Shown here: positions 34,353 to 42,519 of the stretch, piece after piece
Numbering within the stretch: position 1 is the stretch's first letter
Layout of the letters: each line of letters starts with the position of its first letter
Assembly (NCBI RefSeq): GCF_902364355.1
Contig: NZ_CABJDK010000010.1
Location: 26,644-90,643, forward strand
Reading direction: 5' to 3'
DNA from: Collinsella aerofaciens
Lineage (GTDB): Bacteria; Actinomycetota; Coriobacteriia; Coriobacteriales; Coriobacteriaceae
Length of the DNA stretch: 64,000 bases
Translations under genes and position numbers: made by a program
Notes under the pieces: generated by a model
Database searches by the model: none
Seen by the model: the letters and a program-made list of their open reading frames with translations, nothing else
What the model was told of the DNA's origin: nothing

Positions 34353-34440
34353 TGGTAAAACTCTTGACAGTTTTACCAATTAGGGTTTCAAGATTGTTAG
34401 TCTGACGTTTGGTAAAACGTTTTTAGCAGGATGTTTACCA
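34353..34440. promoter_or_regulatory. Operator-like palindromes with -35 box between glgB and the HAD gene
   Basis: TGGTAAAACT (34353-34362) and AGTTTTACCA (34369-34378) form a perfect 10-bp palindrome with a 6-base spacer that includes a consensus TTGACA (34364-34369, plus strand). A second set is TGGTAAAACGT (34410-34420) and ATGTTTACCA (34431-34440). The half-sites match those upstream of the amylase fusion gene. A repressor of the LacI type is plausible; no matching -10 is clear. Confidence 0.55.
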
Positions 34441-34462
34441 TTTGACATCGAAAGGTACATTT

Positions 34463-35152
34463 ATGTCCCAGACCGCTGCTCCCAATGTCGCTTTTATTTT
34501 CGATTGCGACGGAACACTGGTTAATAGCACCCCCGTTTGGGCCTATGCTCAGCCCGAGTTATTGCACCGCCACGGAGTTGACGTAACGGTCGACGATTTT
34601 GCCCAATTTGAGCATTTGTCGCTCGAGGACGAGTGCCAGGCCTACCACGACACCTGGGGCATTGGAGCGAATGGCGAGAAGCTGTATCGCGAGCTGAGCG
34701 ACATCCTGATCGATGGCTACTCCAAGGTGCCACCGCGCGAGGGGCTCTTGGCATTTTTGGAGCAGGCGAAGGCGGCGGGCATTGCCATGTGCGTTGCCAC
34801 GTCTACGCCAGCCGAGCTGGTTAAGTCTGCGCTTGCGGGCGCCGGGCTCGATGCCTACATGGAGTTTGTTACCACGACGGGTGAGGCAGGACGCTCCAAA
34901 CAGTTCCCCGACGTATACGAGTTGGCGCTGCGCCGTCTGGAGGAGCGCCATGGGCATAAGTTTGACCGCGCATGGGTGTTTGAGGACGCCGTCTTTGGCC
35001 TTAAGAGCTCTGGCACCGCCGGCTTTAAGCGCGTGGGCATTTATGACCCGCACGGCCGTATGGAGCGCGACGAGGTGCGTGCCAACTGCGACATCTTTAT
35101 CGACAGCTATGAAGAGCTGGATCTTGACCGTGTGCTTTCGTTTGAGGGCTAG
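34463..35152 (+). CDS. HAD-superfamily phosphatase, beta-phosphoglucomutase-like
   Basis: 229 residues from ATG 34463, with GAAAGG 7 bases upstream. HAD motif I is FIFDCDGTLVN with Asp14 and Asp16, motif II is CVATSTP, and motif IV is WVFEDAVFGLKS; a helical cap domain lies between I and II. The family includes beta-phosphoglucomutases and sugar-phosphate phosphatases. Its position, divergent from the glycogen genes and behind the operator-like palindromes, suggests a sugar-phosphate substrate, but that is inference. thiN follows without a gap. Confidence 0.85.
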   Translation: MSQTAAPNVAFIFDCDGTLVNSTPVWAYAQPELLHRHGVDVTVDDFAQFEHLSLEDECQAYHDTWGIGANGEKLYRELSDILIDGYSKVPPREGLLAFLEQAKAAGIAMCVATSTPAELVKSALAGAGLDAYMEFVTTTGEAGRSKQFPDVYELALRRLEERHGHKFDRAWVFEDAVFGLKSSGTAGFKRVGIYDPHGRMERDEVRANCDIFIDSYEELDLDRVLSFEG

Positions 35153-35803
35153 GTGAGGCCCGTGGCTTGCAAGGTATTAGTGGTCTGCGGCTCGCCCGTG
35201 GTGGCGAGTGCGGATCTGTTGCGTAGGCTAGCAGGGGAGTGCGATCACGTTGTCGCCGTGGACCGCGGGCTCGATGCGCTGTTGGGCGCGGGACTGGACT
35301 GCGACGTGTATGTGGGGGATGCCGACACGGTGAGCGATGCAGGTCGCGCGCTGGTCGATGCTGCCAGCGATTTTGAGGTAGAGCGCCACGACCCGTACAA
35401 GGACTATACCGATCTGGCGCTGGCGCTCGATTCCGTCCGACGCCGCTGGCCGGGTGCCGAAGTGGTTGCGACCTGCGCCACGGGCGGCCGCCCGGATATG
35501 GCCCTATCCGTGCTGGGCTTGCTTGCAGGCTATGATGACGCCCCAGTCTGGATTGCCGAGGACAAGGTGGTTTCCCGCATCCTTCGCGCAGGCGAGTCGT
35601 GGACCATCGAAGGCGCCGAGGGCAAGACGTTCTCCATCATCGCAATTGCCCCCAACACCAAGGTAAGCGAACACGGCCTAGAATGGGAGCTAGACCACAG
35701 CCCCCTGGGCCTGTTGGCCGACACGGGCATCAGCAACGTCGTCAGGTCAACAGCCACGATCCAAGTCCACACCGGCACCGCCATCGCTTTCCTATATCAA
35801 TAG
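35153..35803 (+). CDS. thiN: Thiamine pyrophosphokinase
   Basis: 216 residues from GTG 35153, which abuts the HAD stop; GTG 35162 is an alternative. Converts thiamine to thiamine pyrophosphate. VVAVDRGLDALLGAGLDCDVYVGDADTV holds the conserved Asp residues (only fragments quoted: VAVDRGLDALL, VYVGDADTV), and the substrate/metal loop is DPYKDYTDLALAL, a TPK catalytic-domain signature. The C-terminal beta-sandwich ends HTGTAIAFLYQ. Probably co-transcribed with the HAD gene. Confidence 0.88.
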   Translation: MRPVACKVLVVCGSPVVASADLLRRLAGECDHVVAVDRGLDALLGAGLDCDVYVGDADTVSDAGRALVDAASDFEVERHDPYKDYTDLALALDSVRRRWPGAEVVATCATGGRPDMALSVLGLLAGYDDAPVWIAEDKVVSRILRAGESWTIEGAEGKTFSIIAIAPNTKVSEHGLEWELDHSPLGLLADTGISNVVRSTATIQVHTGTAIAFLYQ

Positions 35804-35831
35804 GCATTTAAAGTCTGACTCAAAAAAGTCC

Positions 35832-35860
35832 TTGCACGCCGCGTCAACTTCCCCTATAGT
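35832..35860 (+). promoter_or_regulatory. tRNA-Ala promoter
   Basis: TTGCAC (35832-35837), 17-base spacer, TATAGT (35855-35860), 13 bases before the tRNA 5' end. Confidence 0.8.
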
Positions 35861-35873
35861 ATCTCCTCGTCAC

Positions 35874-35949
35874 GGGGGCGTAGCTCAGCTGGGAGAGCGC
35901 TTGACTGGCAGTCAAGAGGTCAGGGGTTCGATCCCCCTCGTCTCCACCA
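35874..35949 (+). tRNA. tRNA-Ala (anticodon GGC)
   Basis: 76 bases with encoded CCA (35947-35949). The acceptor stem GGGGGCG pairs with CGTCTCC and includes the G3-U70 pair, the alanine identity element. D arm GCTC/GAGC, anticodon arm CTTGA-CTGGCAG-TCAAG with anticodon GGC, T arm AGGGG-TTCGATC-CCCCT. It has its own promoter and terminator. Confidence 0.98.
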
Positions 35950-35960
35950 TCGTGAATCCA

Positions 35961-35990
35961 AAGGCCTTCGGAATACCGAAGGCCTTTTTC
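35961..35990 (+). terminator. Rho-independent terminator of tRNA-Ala
   Basis: AAGGCCTTCGG (35961-35971) pairs with CCGAAGGCCTT (35976-35986) around a 4-base loop, followed by TTTC. Confidence 0.92.
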
Positions 35991-36726
35991 ATGCCAAAAC
36001 ACCTCGTGCCGCAAACCCACACCAACACCAACAAAAAGTTGCACAATTTATTTCCCATATCTGTACATAGTTTGTTAGCCAAACTCAATTACCAGTGCAG
36101 CTCGCTGCTCCATGTGGGTCACAGGAACGTCCCTAACCGCCGCCGGCACCCCAATAACCTGCGCCAACGTGAACAACTTCCCAAAACAACCCCCTTTAGC
36201 ACGTCAAATGAACGATATGTTGTCCAACGCAGCCCAAATCAGTTTCACTAACAGCTTGTGCTAGGATATCAATCGTTACATGGGTTCAACTGTGCTCACG
36301 GCTTCAGCAAGTCACAAAGCGCAGGGTCGATCAGCATCCGGCCGTAACGGCGGTGCCAGAAACACCACGAGCTCCAATAAAGATGTCATGTGACTTCATT
36401 TACTTGCATTGGGCTATTTCCGAGATGCAAGTAAATAGTAGTTTACATGCCAAAATGTAGCGGTCTTTCAGCTGTTTGCGTGCGGTCCAGTTTTGAAATC
36501 ACTCGACCGGCTCGCACGCAGCCAGCTGAGGTTGTAGGCATTCTTGCGATACGTGCCTGTGACCTCAGTGCTGCTTTTATACATACCGTTCACGGTGGGG
36601 CAGAGCCACGTGCTTGTCTGACTGGGCTCAGGGTTTGAATATGGAGCGCCTTCGCGCATGAGCGCCCTGGCGAAGCCATACCCAAACCCCGTGAGCCTCA
36701 CGTAAGACAGCAAGGGGGTGGTGCTC
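35991..36726. other. Long non-coding leader region before the polysaccharide cluster
   Basis: About 735 bases without a supportable gene. It holds a 12-bp perfect hairpin (36398-36436), a weak extended -10 (TGCTAGGAT at 36259-36267), and a GC-rich stretch with several short hairpins (36640-36705, for example GTGAGCCTCAC at 36691-36701) just before the NusG-like gene. Leaders of this kind are expected for antiterminator-controlled operons; the target structure cannot be assigned by eye. Confidence 0.5.
36398..36436. repeat. Perfect 12-bp inverted repeat in the leader region
   Basis: ATTTACTTGCAT (36398-36409) and ATGCAAGTAAAT (36425-36436), 15-base loop. No T-run follows. Could be a regulator site or an RNA hairpin. 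Confidence 0.6.
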
Positions 36727-37272
36727 GTGTGGTATGTGATCCAGGTCATTAACGGTCGCGAAGACGTAATGCGCGAGCGCATCGAGCGCATGGTGCCGGC
36801 GAGCGCCATGCAGGAGCTCTTTTATCCCCAATTTCAAACCGAGATCAAAGTACACGGCGAATGGGTCAATACGACCAAGCCGCTCTTTCCCGGTTATCTT
36901 ATCTGCGATACGGCAGATCCCCGTACCGTGCAACAGTATCTGCTGCGTATGGACGACTTTGCCCGTGTGTTATCCCAGGATGGTCAGTTTGTGCCGCTGG
37001 CAAAAGAAGAGGTCCAGCTTATTGGCGGCTTTACGCATAGGGGAGACCGCGTAGTGCCCATGAGCGAGGCCCTAAAAGACGGTGACCAGGTCATAGTGAC
37101 GGCAGGTCCACTGTTGGGCCACGAAGGCCTTATCAAAACCATTAACAGACGCAAGAGCACTGCCTATTTGGAGCTCGACCTTTGCGGCCGATGCGTAACT
37201 ACGCGCGTTGGCCTTGCCGTGCTTTCGGCCGAGCAGCGCGTCATGCGCAACCTTAAAAAGGCGATCGCCTAG
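36727..37272 (+). CDS. NusG-family transcription antiterminator (LoaP/UpxY-like)
   Basis: 181 residues from GTG 36727, since AAGGGGGT (36712-36719) is 7 bases upstream; earlier GTGs overlap that site. The NusG N-terminal domain reads WYVIQVINGRED and LFPGYLICDT, with the C-terminal KOW-like domain around GDQVIVTAGPLLGHEGLIKTINRRKSTA (fragment VTAGPLLGHEGLI). Specialised NusG paralogues such as LoaP travel with RNA polymerase to prevent early termination in long biosynthetic operons. Being the first gene of a 17-kb polysaccharide cluster fits that role well. Housekeeping nusG would be next to rpl genes, which are absent. Confidence 0.85.
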   Translation: MWYVIQVINGREDVMRERIERMVPASAMQELFYPQFQTEIKVHGEWVNTTKPLFPGYLICDTADPRTVQQYLLRMDDFARVLSQDGQFVPLAKEEVQLIGGFTHRGDRVVPMSEALKDGDQVIVTAGPLLGHEGLIKTINRRKSTAYLELDLCGRCVTTRVGLAVLSAEQRVMRNLKKAIA

Positions 37273-37286
37273 TTGCAGGCGATCGC
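37261..37286 (+). promoter_or_regulatory. Perfect hairpin over the stop codon of the antiterminator gene
   Basis: GCGATCGCCT (37261-37270) pairs perfectly with AGGCGATCGC (37277-37286), 6-base loop; the TAG stop lies at 37270-37272. No U-run. Possibly an attenuation or antitermination signal between the regulator and the cluster. Confidence 0.6.
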
Positions 37287-37338
37287 TACACAGAACAGGG
37301 AGGATCCCCGACCCGGGGACGAAGTCTTGGAAGAAAAC

Positions 37339-38088
37339 GTGTCGGATAAAACTCAATTTGCAACGGATGCGCCTGCGGGGGCAGCGCTCATTGCTCAGGC
37401 CATGGGCCGACGCGAGGGCGCCGGCCGCTACAAGGCCATGCAGTCCATCTTGGACTGGGATCGTTCGCGCCTGGCCTACCGCACCATCAAGCGCGCCTTC
37501 GACGTCGTGTTCAGCGGCTGCGTGCTGGCCGTCATCGCCGTACCCAGCCTTGTGCTCGCCGCGGCCATCCGCCTGGAGAGCGAGGGCAACCCCTTCTACA
37601 GCCAGATCCGCGTGGGCCAGACCCGCCCCGACGGCAGCCTGTCCACCTTCCGCATGTGGAAGTTCCGCTCCATGTACAAGGACGCCGACGAGCGCCTGGC
37701 AGATCTCAAGGAGCAGAACGAGATCGCCGGCGCCATGTTCAAGATGAGGGAGGACCCCCGCGTCACCAAGATCGGGAAGTTCATCCGCAAGCACTCCATC
37801 GACGAGTTCCCGCAGTTTCTCAATGTGTTCCTGGGCCAGATGTCCGTCGTCGGCCCGCGCCCGCCGCTGCCGAACGAGGTGTCGGAGTACACGGAATACG
37901 ACTTGCAGCGTCTTGCCGTGAAGCCTGGCATCACCGGCTGGTGGCAAGTCACTGAGCGTAACTCGACTGGATTCGACGGGATGGTCCGACGCGATCTGGA
38001 ATATATAGCCAAACGAGGCATTTTCTTCGATTTCAAAATAATCCTACTCACAGTGATTGAGGTTGCTAGCGGAAATGGCGCTTGCTAA
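37339..38088 (+). CDS. Undecaprenyl-phosphate sugar-1-phosphate transferase (initiating)
   Basis: 249 residues from GTG 37339 (GGAAG upstream); an in-frame TTG at 37273 would add 22 residues. One hydrophobic segment (VVFSGCVLAVIAVPSLVLAAA) is followed by the bacterial sugar transferase domain: MWKFRSMYKDADERL, RVTKIGKFIRKHSIDEFPQFLNV, MSVVGPRPPLPNEV and KPGITGWWQV. It lacks the four N-terminal membrane segments of WbaP and so resembles the PglC/monotopic type. It would start the repeat unit on the lipid carrier at the cytoplasmic face. It overlaps the tagA-like start by 14 bases. Confidence 0.9.
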   Translation: MSDKTQFATDAPAGAALIAQAMGRREGAGRYKAMQSILDWDRSRLAYRTIKRAFDVVFSGCVLAVIAVPSLVLAAAIRLESEGNPFYSQIRVGQTRPDGSLSTFRMWKFRSMYKDADERLADLKEQNEIAGAMFKMREDPRVTKIGKFIRKHSIDEFPQFLNVFLGQMSVVGPRPPLPNEVSEYTEYDLQRLAVKPGITGWWQVTERNSTGFDGMVRRDLEYIAKRGIFFDFKIILLTVIEVASGNGAC

Positions 38089-38881
38089 AGAGACTATAGG
38101 GAATTACGAAGGCACCGGTTCAACGGTTGATCTTCCCGGACGAGTCGAAGTCCTGGGCGCCCCCGTCGACCCCTGGACGATGGAGCAGACCGTCGAGGCG
38201 ACCAATGCCCTCATCAAGGAGGGGCGCTTCGCTCATTTGATCGGCGTGAACGCCGACAAGTTGCTTCAGATGCGTGACGATCCCGAGATGGATGCGTGCG
38301 TGCGCCGCTGCGAGATCGTAAACGCCGATGGCGCGTCCATGGTCATGGCCGCCAAGAAGCTGGGCGTGGACTTGCCCGAGCGCGTGGCCGGCATCGACCT
38401 CATGTGGGAGCTGTGTGGGCTGGCCGAGCGTGAGGGGCACAGCGTCTACCTGCTAGGCGCCAAAGCCGAAGTGGTCGCAAAGACCGCCGAGGTACTGTCC
38501 GAGAGGTATCCCAATATGGTCCTTGCGGGCTACCGTGACGGCTACTTCGGCGAAGACGAGTTCGATGCCGTGGTCGCCGAGGTTGAGCAGGCCGAGCCCG
38601 ACATCGTGTTCGTGGGCATCACCTCGCCCAAGAAGGAACGCCTGATCGAGCGTTTCCGCGAGCTGGGCGCCAAGGGCGCTTTCGTGGGCGTGGGGGGTTC
38701 GTTCGACGTGGTCTCCGGCAACATCCCGCGCGCCCCGATGTGGATGCAGCGCGCGAACCTGGAGTGGCTCTTCCGCATGATGCAGGAGCCCAAGCGCCTG
38801 GTGAAGCGCTACGTGGTCGGCAACACCCGTTTCTACATGCTTCTCCGCAAGGAGTCAAAGAGGAGCAAGGCCAATGACTAA
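38075..38881 (+). CDS. WecG/TagA/CpsF-family glycosyltransferase
   Basis: 268 residues from ATG 38075; a TTG at 38057 is an alternative. GT26 family: GVNADKLLQMRDDPEMD, IVNADGASMVMAAKKLG, ERVAGIDLMWELCGLA, VYLLGAKAEVVAKTA and VFVGITSPKKERLIERF are the usual blocks. TagA adds ManNAc to lipid-linked GlcNAc, and WecG adds ManNAcA; the neighbouring wecB product (UDP-ManNAc) fits a ManNAc donor. It overlaps wecB by 8 bases. Confidence 0.9.
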   Translation: MALAKETIGNYEGTGSTVDLPGRVEVLGAPVDPWTMEQTVEATNALIKEGRFAHLIGVNADKLLQMRDDPEMDACVRRCEIVNADGASMVMAAKKLGVDLPERVAGIDLMWELCGLAEREGHSVYLLGAKAEVVAKTAEVLSERYPNMVLAGYRDGYFGEDEFDAVVAEVEQAEPDIVFVGITSPKKERLIERFRELGAKGAFVGVGGSFDVVSGNIPRAPMWMQRANLEWLFRMMQEPKRLVKRYVVGNTRFYMLLRKESKRSKAND

Positions 38882-39983
38882 GAAGAAAGCAATGCTCGTC
38901 TTCGGCACCCGCCCGGAGGCAATCAAGATGTGCCCGCTCGTCAACGAGCTGAAGGCGCGTGTGGATGAGTTCGAGACCGTCGTGACAGTGACCGGCCAGC
39001 ACCGCGAGATGCTCGACCAGGTGCTGCGCGTCTTCGATGTGACTCCCGACCACGACCTGGCGATCATGAAGCCGGGCCAGACGCTGTTCGACGTGACGTG
39101 CGACGTGCTGCTCAAGCTCAAGGCCGTCCTCGAGGACGAGACGCCCGACGTGGTCCTGGTCCACGGCGACACCACGACCAGCTTCGCCGCGGCGCTCGCT
39201 TGCTTCTACCTGCAGATCCCCGTGGGGCATGTGGAGGCCGGCCTGCGCACGCACGACATCTACAGCCCCTGGCCGGAGGAGTTCAACCGCCAGGCCGTCG
39301 ACATCGTGAGCGAGTATTACTTCGCCCCCACGGAGGCCAGCAAGAAGAACCTGCTGGACGAGGGCAAGCCGGAGTCGAAGATCTGGGTCACCGGGAACAC
39401 CGGCATCGACGCCCTGCGCACCACCGTGCGCGGGGGCTACTCGCACCCCGAGCTCGACTGGGCGGAGGGCTCCCGTCTCATCCTCATCACGGCGCACCGC
39501 CGCGAGAACCTGGGCGAGCCCATGCACCGCATGTTCCGCGCCATCCGCCGCGTGATGGAGGAGCACCCCGACACCAAGGCGATCTACCCCATCCACATGA
39601 ACCCACTCGTCCGCAAGGCGGCGCACGAGGAGCTCGACGGCTTCGACAGGCTCCACATCATCGACCCGCTCGAGGTTCTCGACTTCCACAACTTCATGGC
39701 CGCGAGCCACCTCATCCTCACCGACTCGGGCGGCATCCAGGAGGAGGCGCCGAGCCTGGGCAAGCCGGTGCTCGTCATGCGCGATACCACCGAACGTCCC
39801 GAGGGTGTGGCGGCCGGCACGCTGAAGCTCGTGGGCACCGAGGAGGACGTCATTTACCGTGAGTTCAGCCGCCTGCTCTCTGACGAGTCTGAGTACGAGG
39901 CCATGAGCAACGCCTCCAACCCCTACGGAGACGGGCATGCGAGCGAGCGGATTGCGGACGTGCTGGCAGGCCGGTCGCGATGA
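38874..39983 (+). CDS. wecB: UDP-N-acetylglucosamine 2-epimerase (non-hydrolysing)
   Basis: 369 residues; AGAGGAG lies about 10 bases before the ATG. Interconverts UDP-GlcNAc and UDP-ManNAc. Signatures: VFGTRPEAIKMCPLV, TGQHREMLDQVL, VLVHGDTTTSFAAALA, HVEAGLRTHD, WPEEFNRQAVDIVS, TAHRRENLGEPM and TDSGGIQEEAPSLGKP. It supplies the likely donor for the preceding TagA-like enzyme. It overlaps the next gene by 4 bases (ATGA). Confidence 0.95.
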   Translation: MTKKKAMLVFGTRPEAIKMCPLVNELKARVDEFETVVTVTGQHREMLDQVLRVFDVTPDHDLAIMKPGQTLFDVTCDVLLKLKAVLEDETPDVVLVHGDTTTSFAAALACFYLQIPVGHVEAGLRTHDIYSPWPEEFNRQAVDIVSEYYFAPTEASKKNLLDEGKPESKIWVTGNTGIDALRTTVRGGYSHPELDWAEGSRLILITAHRRENLGEPMHRMFRAIRRVMEEHPDTKAIYPIHMNPLVRKAAHEELDGFDRLHIIDPLEVLDFHNFMAASHLILTDSGGIQEEAPSLGKPVLVMRDTTERPEGVAAGTLKLVGTEEDVIYREFSRLLSDESEYEAMSNASNPYGDGHASERIADVLAGRSR

Positions 39984-41089
39984 TTCGGGTCCTGCACATC
40001 ATTCAACAGCTAGGGCCCGGAAGGGGCGGGGTGAGGACCTTCGTCTCCACGATGCTCGATTGCCCGGCTCCCGATATCGAGCAGAGCGTGCTGTCGGTGG
40101 GAAGAGTCGAAGGGGACAGGTTCGGAGAGCGATTCTTCGGTCCTTTAATCGATAGCTACAGCCCGCTATTGGTTGGCACTCTGGGTGCGAAGCGCCTTGG
40201 CGCTTTTCTGTCGAAGCACCGTTTCGACATCGTTCAGATTCACACGAACAATGCGCTCGGCTTCGTCTTCGCCTCTGAGGCCAAAAAGACCGGAGTTCCC
40301 TCGCGCATCGTGCACTGCCATAACAGCGCGCTTGGCAGCACCTCGCGTTTGAAGAATATGGTCAACGTGGCCATGATAGAGAGGTTTCTCCCGTCGGCGA
40401 GTGAGCGCTGGGCATGCAGCGAGGTCGCAGGTGAATATCTCTTTCAGGGCGCTGGCTATGCCTTGGTGCACAACGGGGTCGATTCCGATAAATTCCGATT
40501 CTCGTCCTCTGACCGGGCTGCCGTTAGACATCGGCTTGGGATCCCGGGCGATGCCACCGTCATAGGGTTTGTTGGGGCGGGTATTCCTGCAAAAAACACA
40601 CTGCGCGCCCTCGATATCTTCAATCAGCTGCGCTCCAGTGAGGCCGATTCCCGCCTTCTGCTCTTCGGCCAAGCCGAGGAACTTCCCCTTGCGAAGGAGA
40701 GGGCGGCTGAATTGGGGCTGGGCGAATCGGCGGTTTTCATCGGTACTGTTGACGATATCTGGAGGTACTACAGCGCCATGGACGCGCTGCTCGCCCCCTC
40801 TTTCCACGAGGGGCTCCCGATTGCCTTCATTGAGGCCCAGGCAAATGGACTGCCCATCCTCAGCTCTGACGCGGTTACCCAGGAGGCCGATCTGACGGGC
40901 CTTCTCCAGCGAGCAGGGCTTTCGCTTTCCGACAAGGAGTGGGCCGATTTGCTGGAAGCCTGCGCCGGCAAAAGGGAAATTACCGCCAAGGTCGACTACG
41001 TTCCGTTTCTCGATAAAGCGGGTTACACCACGCGGTCGCTCTACAAGCAGCTCTCTGATCGCTATAGATATATGACTAAAGGGGCGTAA
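39980..41089 (+). CDS. Glycosyltransferase, GT4-like (GT-B fold)
   Basis: 369 residues. The N-terminus VLHIIQQLGPGRGGVRTFV is the glycine-rich acceptor loop of GT-B enzymes, VHNGVDSDKFRF and VGAGIPAKNTLRAL mark the start of the C-terminal domain, and SFHEGLPIAFIEAQANGLPI is the E-x7-E donor motif. It probably adds a sugar to the lipid-linked repeat unit in the cytoplasm; donor and acceptor are unknown. The GC content drops partway through this gene toward the later cluster genes. Confidence 0.87.
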   Translation: MIRVLHIIQQLGPGRGGVRTFVSTMLDCPAPDIEQSVLSVGRVEGDRFGERFFGPLIDSYSPLLVGTLGAKRLGAFLSKHRFDIVQIHTNNALGFVFASEAKKTGVPSRIVHCHNSALGSTSRLKNMVNVAMIERFLPSASERWACSEVAGEYLFQGAGYALVHNGVDSDKFRFSSSDRAAVRHRLGIPGDATVIGFVGAGIPAKNTLRALDIFNQLRSSEADSRLLLFGQAEELPLAKERAAELGLGESAVFIGTVDDIWRYYSAMDALLAPSFHEGLPIAFIEAQANGLPILSSDAVTQEADLTGLLQRAGLSLSDKEWADLLEACAGKREITAKVDYVPFLDKAGYTTRSLYKQLSDRYRYMTKGA

Positions 41090-41090
41090 T

Positions 41091-41966
41091 ATGCCGACTG
41101 AATATTTATCCATGCAAGAGGTGAAAGATGCCGAACTACGTCTCCTTCGCATTTTCGACTCCTACTGCCGAGAGAACAATCTACGATACTCAATGGGCTC
41201 CGGAACTCTGCTCGGTGCGGTTAGGCACAAGGGGTTCATTCCCTGGGATGACGATATCGATGTCGTTATGCCTGTTGAGGATTATAGGAAATTTCTAAAA
41301 AGTTTCGGTTCACGTGCTGGAGCAGAGTTATCACATGTCAAGCTTGCCAGCCAGCTGAACTCTAAAGTTTCTGCTGCGATTCCTTTTGAAAAACTGGTTG
41401 ATACCAGCATTGAAGTAAAGTCTGCATTCATTGCAGAGGGAATCCGCGAATATGTGTGGATCGATATCTTTCCGATTGTTTCTTTCGAAAGTGAAGCCGA
41501 AGCCAGCAAGGCCTGGGATGCAGCAGCTCGATATAAGTACCTGTTCCAAGCATCAAGATGGAGCTCGGGACAGCCAGGAGTTGCTGGCTGCTTCAAAACC
41601 GTCTTCGGCGCGTTTGCCAGGCACACCCCTCTGCAACAGTGGGCTCTCGGCAAGCTAAGAACGATGACGGATAACGGTTGCTTTTCAACTATCGGCACTG
41701 CTGCCAATCTGGCTTGGGCGGTCAGCCAGTCGCTGGAGGTTTTCCCCGCGAGCCTGTTTAACAACTTGGTTGAATACGAATTCGAAAACGAACAGTTCTT
41801 TGGCTTTGAGGATGCGGACCGCTATCTCTCGATAATGTACGGGGACTATATGTCACTTCCGCCTGCCGACAAGCGTATTGCGCATGAGTTGAAGGCCTGG
41901 CGCGTCAGCGTTTCCAGCGACTTCGACCCTACAAGTAGCGGAAGCACCGATGAACAAGATTGCTAA
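41091..41966 (+). CDS. LicD-family phosphotransferase
   Basis: 291 residues. The LicD signature is clear: LRIFDSYCRENNLRYSMGSGTLLGAVRHKGFIPWDDDIDV (given in parts: SMGSGTLLGAVRHKG, PWDDDIDVVMP). LicD enzymes move a phosphorylated small molecule, classically phosphocholine from CDP-choline, onto a glycan. No choline genes (licA, licB, licC) are here, but a cytidylyltransferase fused to an oxidoreductase is at the end of the cluster, so the donor may be another CDP-alcohol. It overlaps the next gene by 17 bases. Confidence 0.9.
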   Translation: MPTEYLSMQEVKDAELRLLRIFDSYCRENNLRYSMGSGTLLGAVRHKGFIPWDDDIDVVMPVEDYRKFLKSFGSRAGAELSHVKLASQLNSKVSAAIPFEKLVDTSIEVKSAFIAEGIREYVWIDIFPIVSFESEAEASKAWDAAARYKYLFQASRWSSGQPGVAGCFKTVFGAFARHTPLQQWALGKLRTMTDNGCFSTIGTAANLAWAVSQSLEVFPASLFNNLVEYEFENEQFFGFEDADRYLSIMYGDYMSLPPADKRIAHELKAWRVSVSSDFDPTSSGSTDEQDC

Positions 41967-42492
41967 GGCGCTTAAATGGGGCGCTTCCGCCCTACGGGTT
42001 GCCAAGATGTGCGTTGTGGCCGGAAATTGGTTCAAGATCGCCTCAGACAAACCATTGTACCTGGGCAAGGGCGCACGGGTGATATTGGACGAGGGCGCAT
42101 CCCTCAGCATCGGTGCGGGCGTTTATTTGAGCCCCGAGTGCTTCGTACAGGTCACTAAAGGCGCAACTTTAGTGCTGGAAGACGGCGTCTACATGAACGA
42201 GGGCTGCCGCGTGACGGCAGTCCAATCCGCCCTCATCGGTGCAAACACGCTCTTTGGTCCTAATGTCCAGATTTACGACCGCGACCACGAATTCGACTGC
42301 AGAGGGGTTAGCTCAAAGTTAACCTACGCGCCGGTTTCGATTGGTCAGCATTGTTGCCTTTGCGCTAATGCGGTCGTTAAGCGCGGTTCCTCGATTGCGT
42401 GCCGCCCTCTCGTCTCGGAGAACCCTGTTGTCACGTGCGACCTTACCGAGTCGGGCGCGCTGTACGCCGGTGCGCCCGCTCGATTGGTATAG
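41950..42492 (+). CDS. Left-handed beta-helix acyltransferase (hexapeptide repeat)
   Basis: 180 residues. A short basic N-terminus is followed by hexapeptide turns (LGKGARVILDEGASLSIGAG, VYLSPECFVQVTKGATL, LIGANTLFGPNVQIYDRDH) and ends GALYAGAPARLV, the usual O-acetyltransferase finish. The DRDHEF sequence is like the catalytic His region of maltose/colanic acid acetyltransferases. Expected to acetylate a sugar of the repeat unit. It overlaps licD, so the two may be translationally coupled. Confidence 0.8.
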   Translation: MNKIAKALKWGASALRVAKMCVVAGNWFKIASDKPLYLGKGARVILDEGASLSIGAGVYLSPECFVQVTKGATLVLEDGVYMNEGCRVTAVQSALIGANTLFGPNVQIYDRDHEFDCRGVSSKLTYAPVSIGQHCCLCANAVVKRGSSIACRPLVSENPVVTCDLTESGALYAGAPARLV

Positions 42493-42519
42493 AGATACGA
42501 CTAGGAAGCCTTCTTAAAC

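Noticed and set aside
36447..36638. Short open frame in the leader before the polysaccharide cluster
   Set aside because: No ribosome binding site, no motif, and it overlaps hairpin-rich leader sequence.
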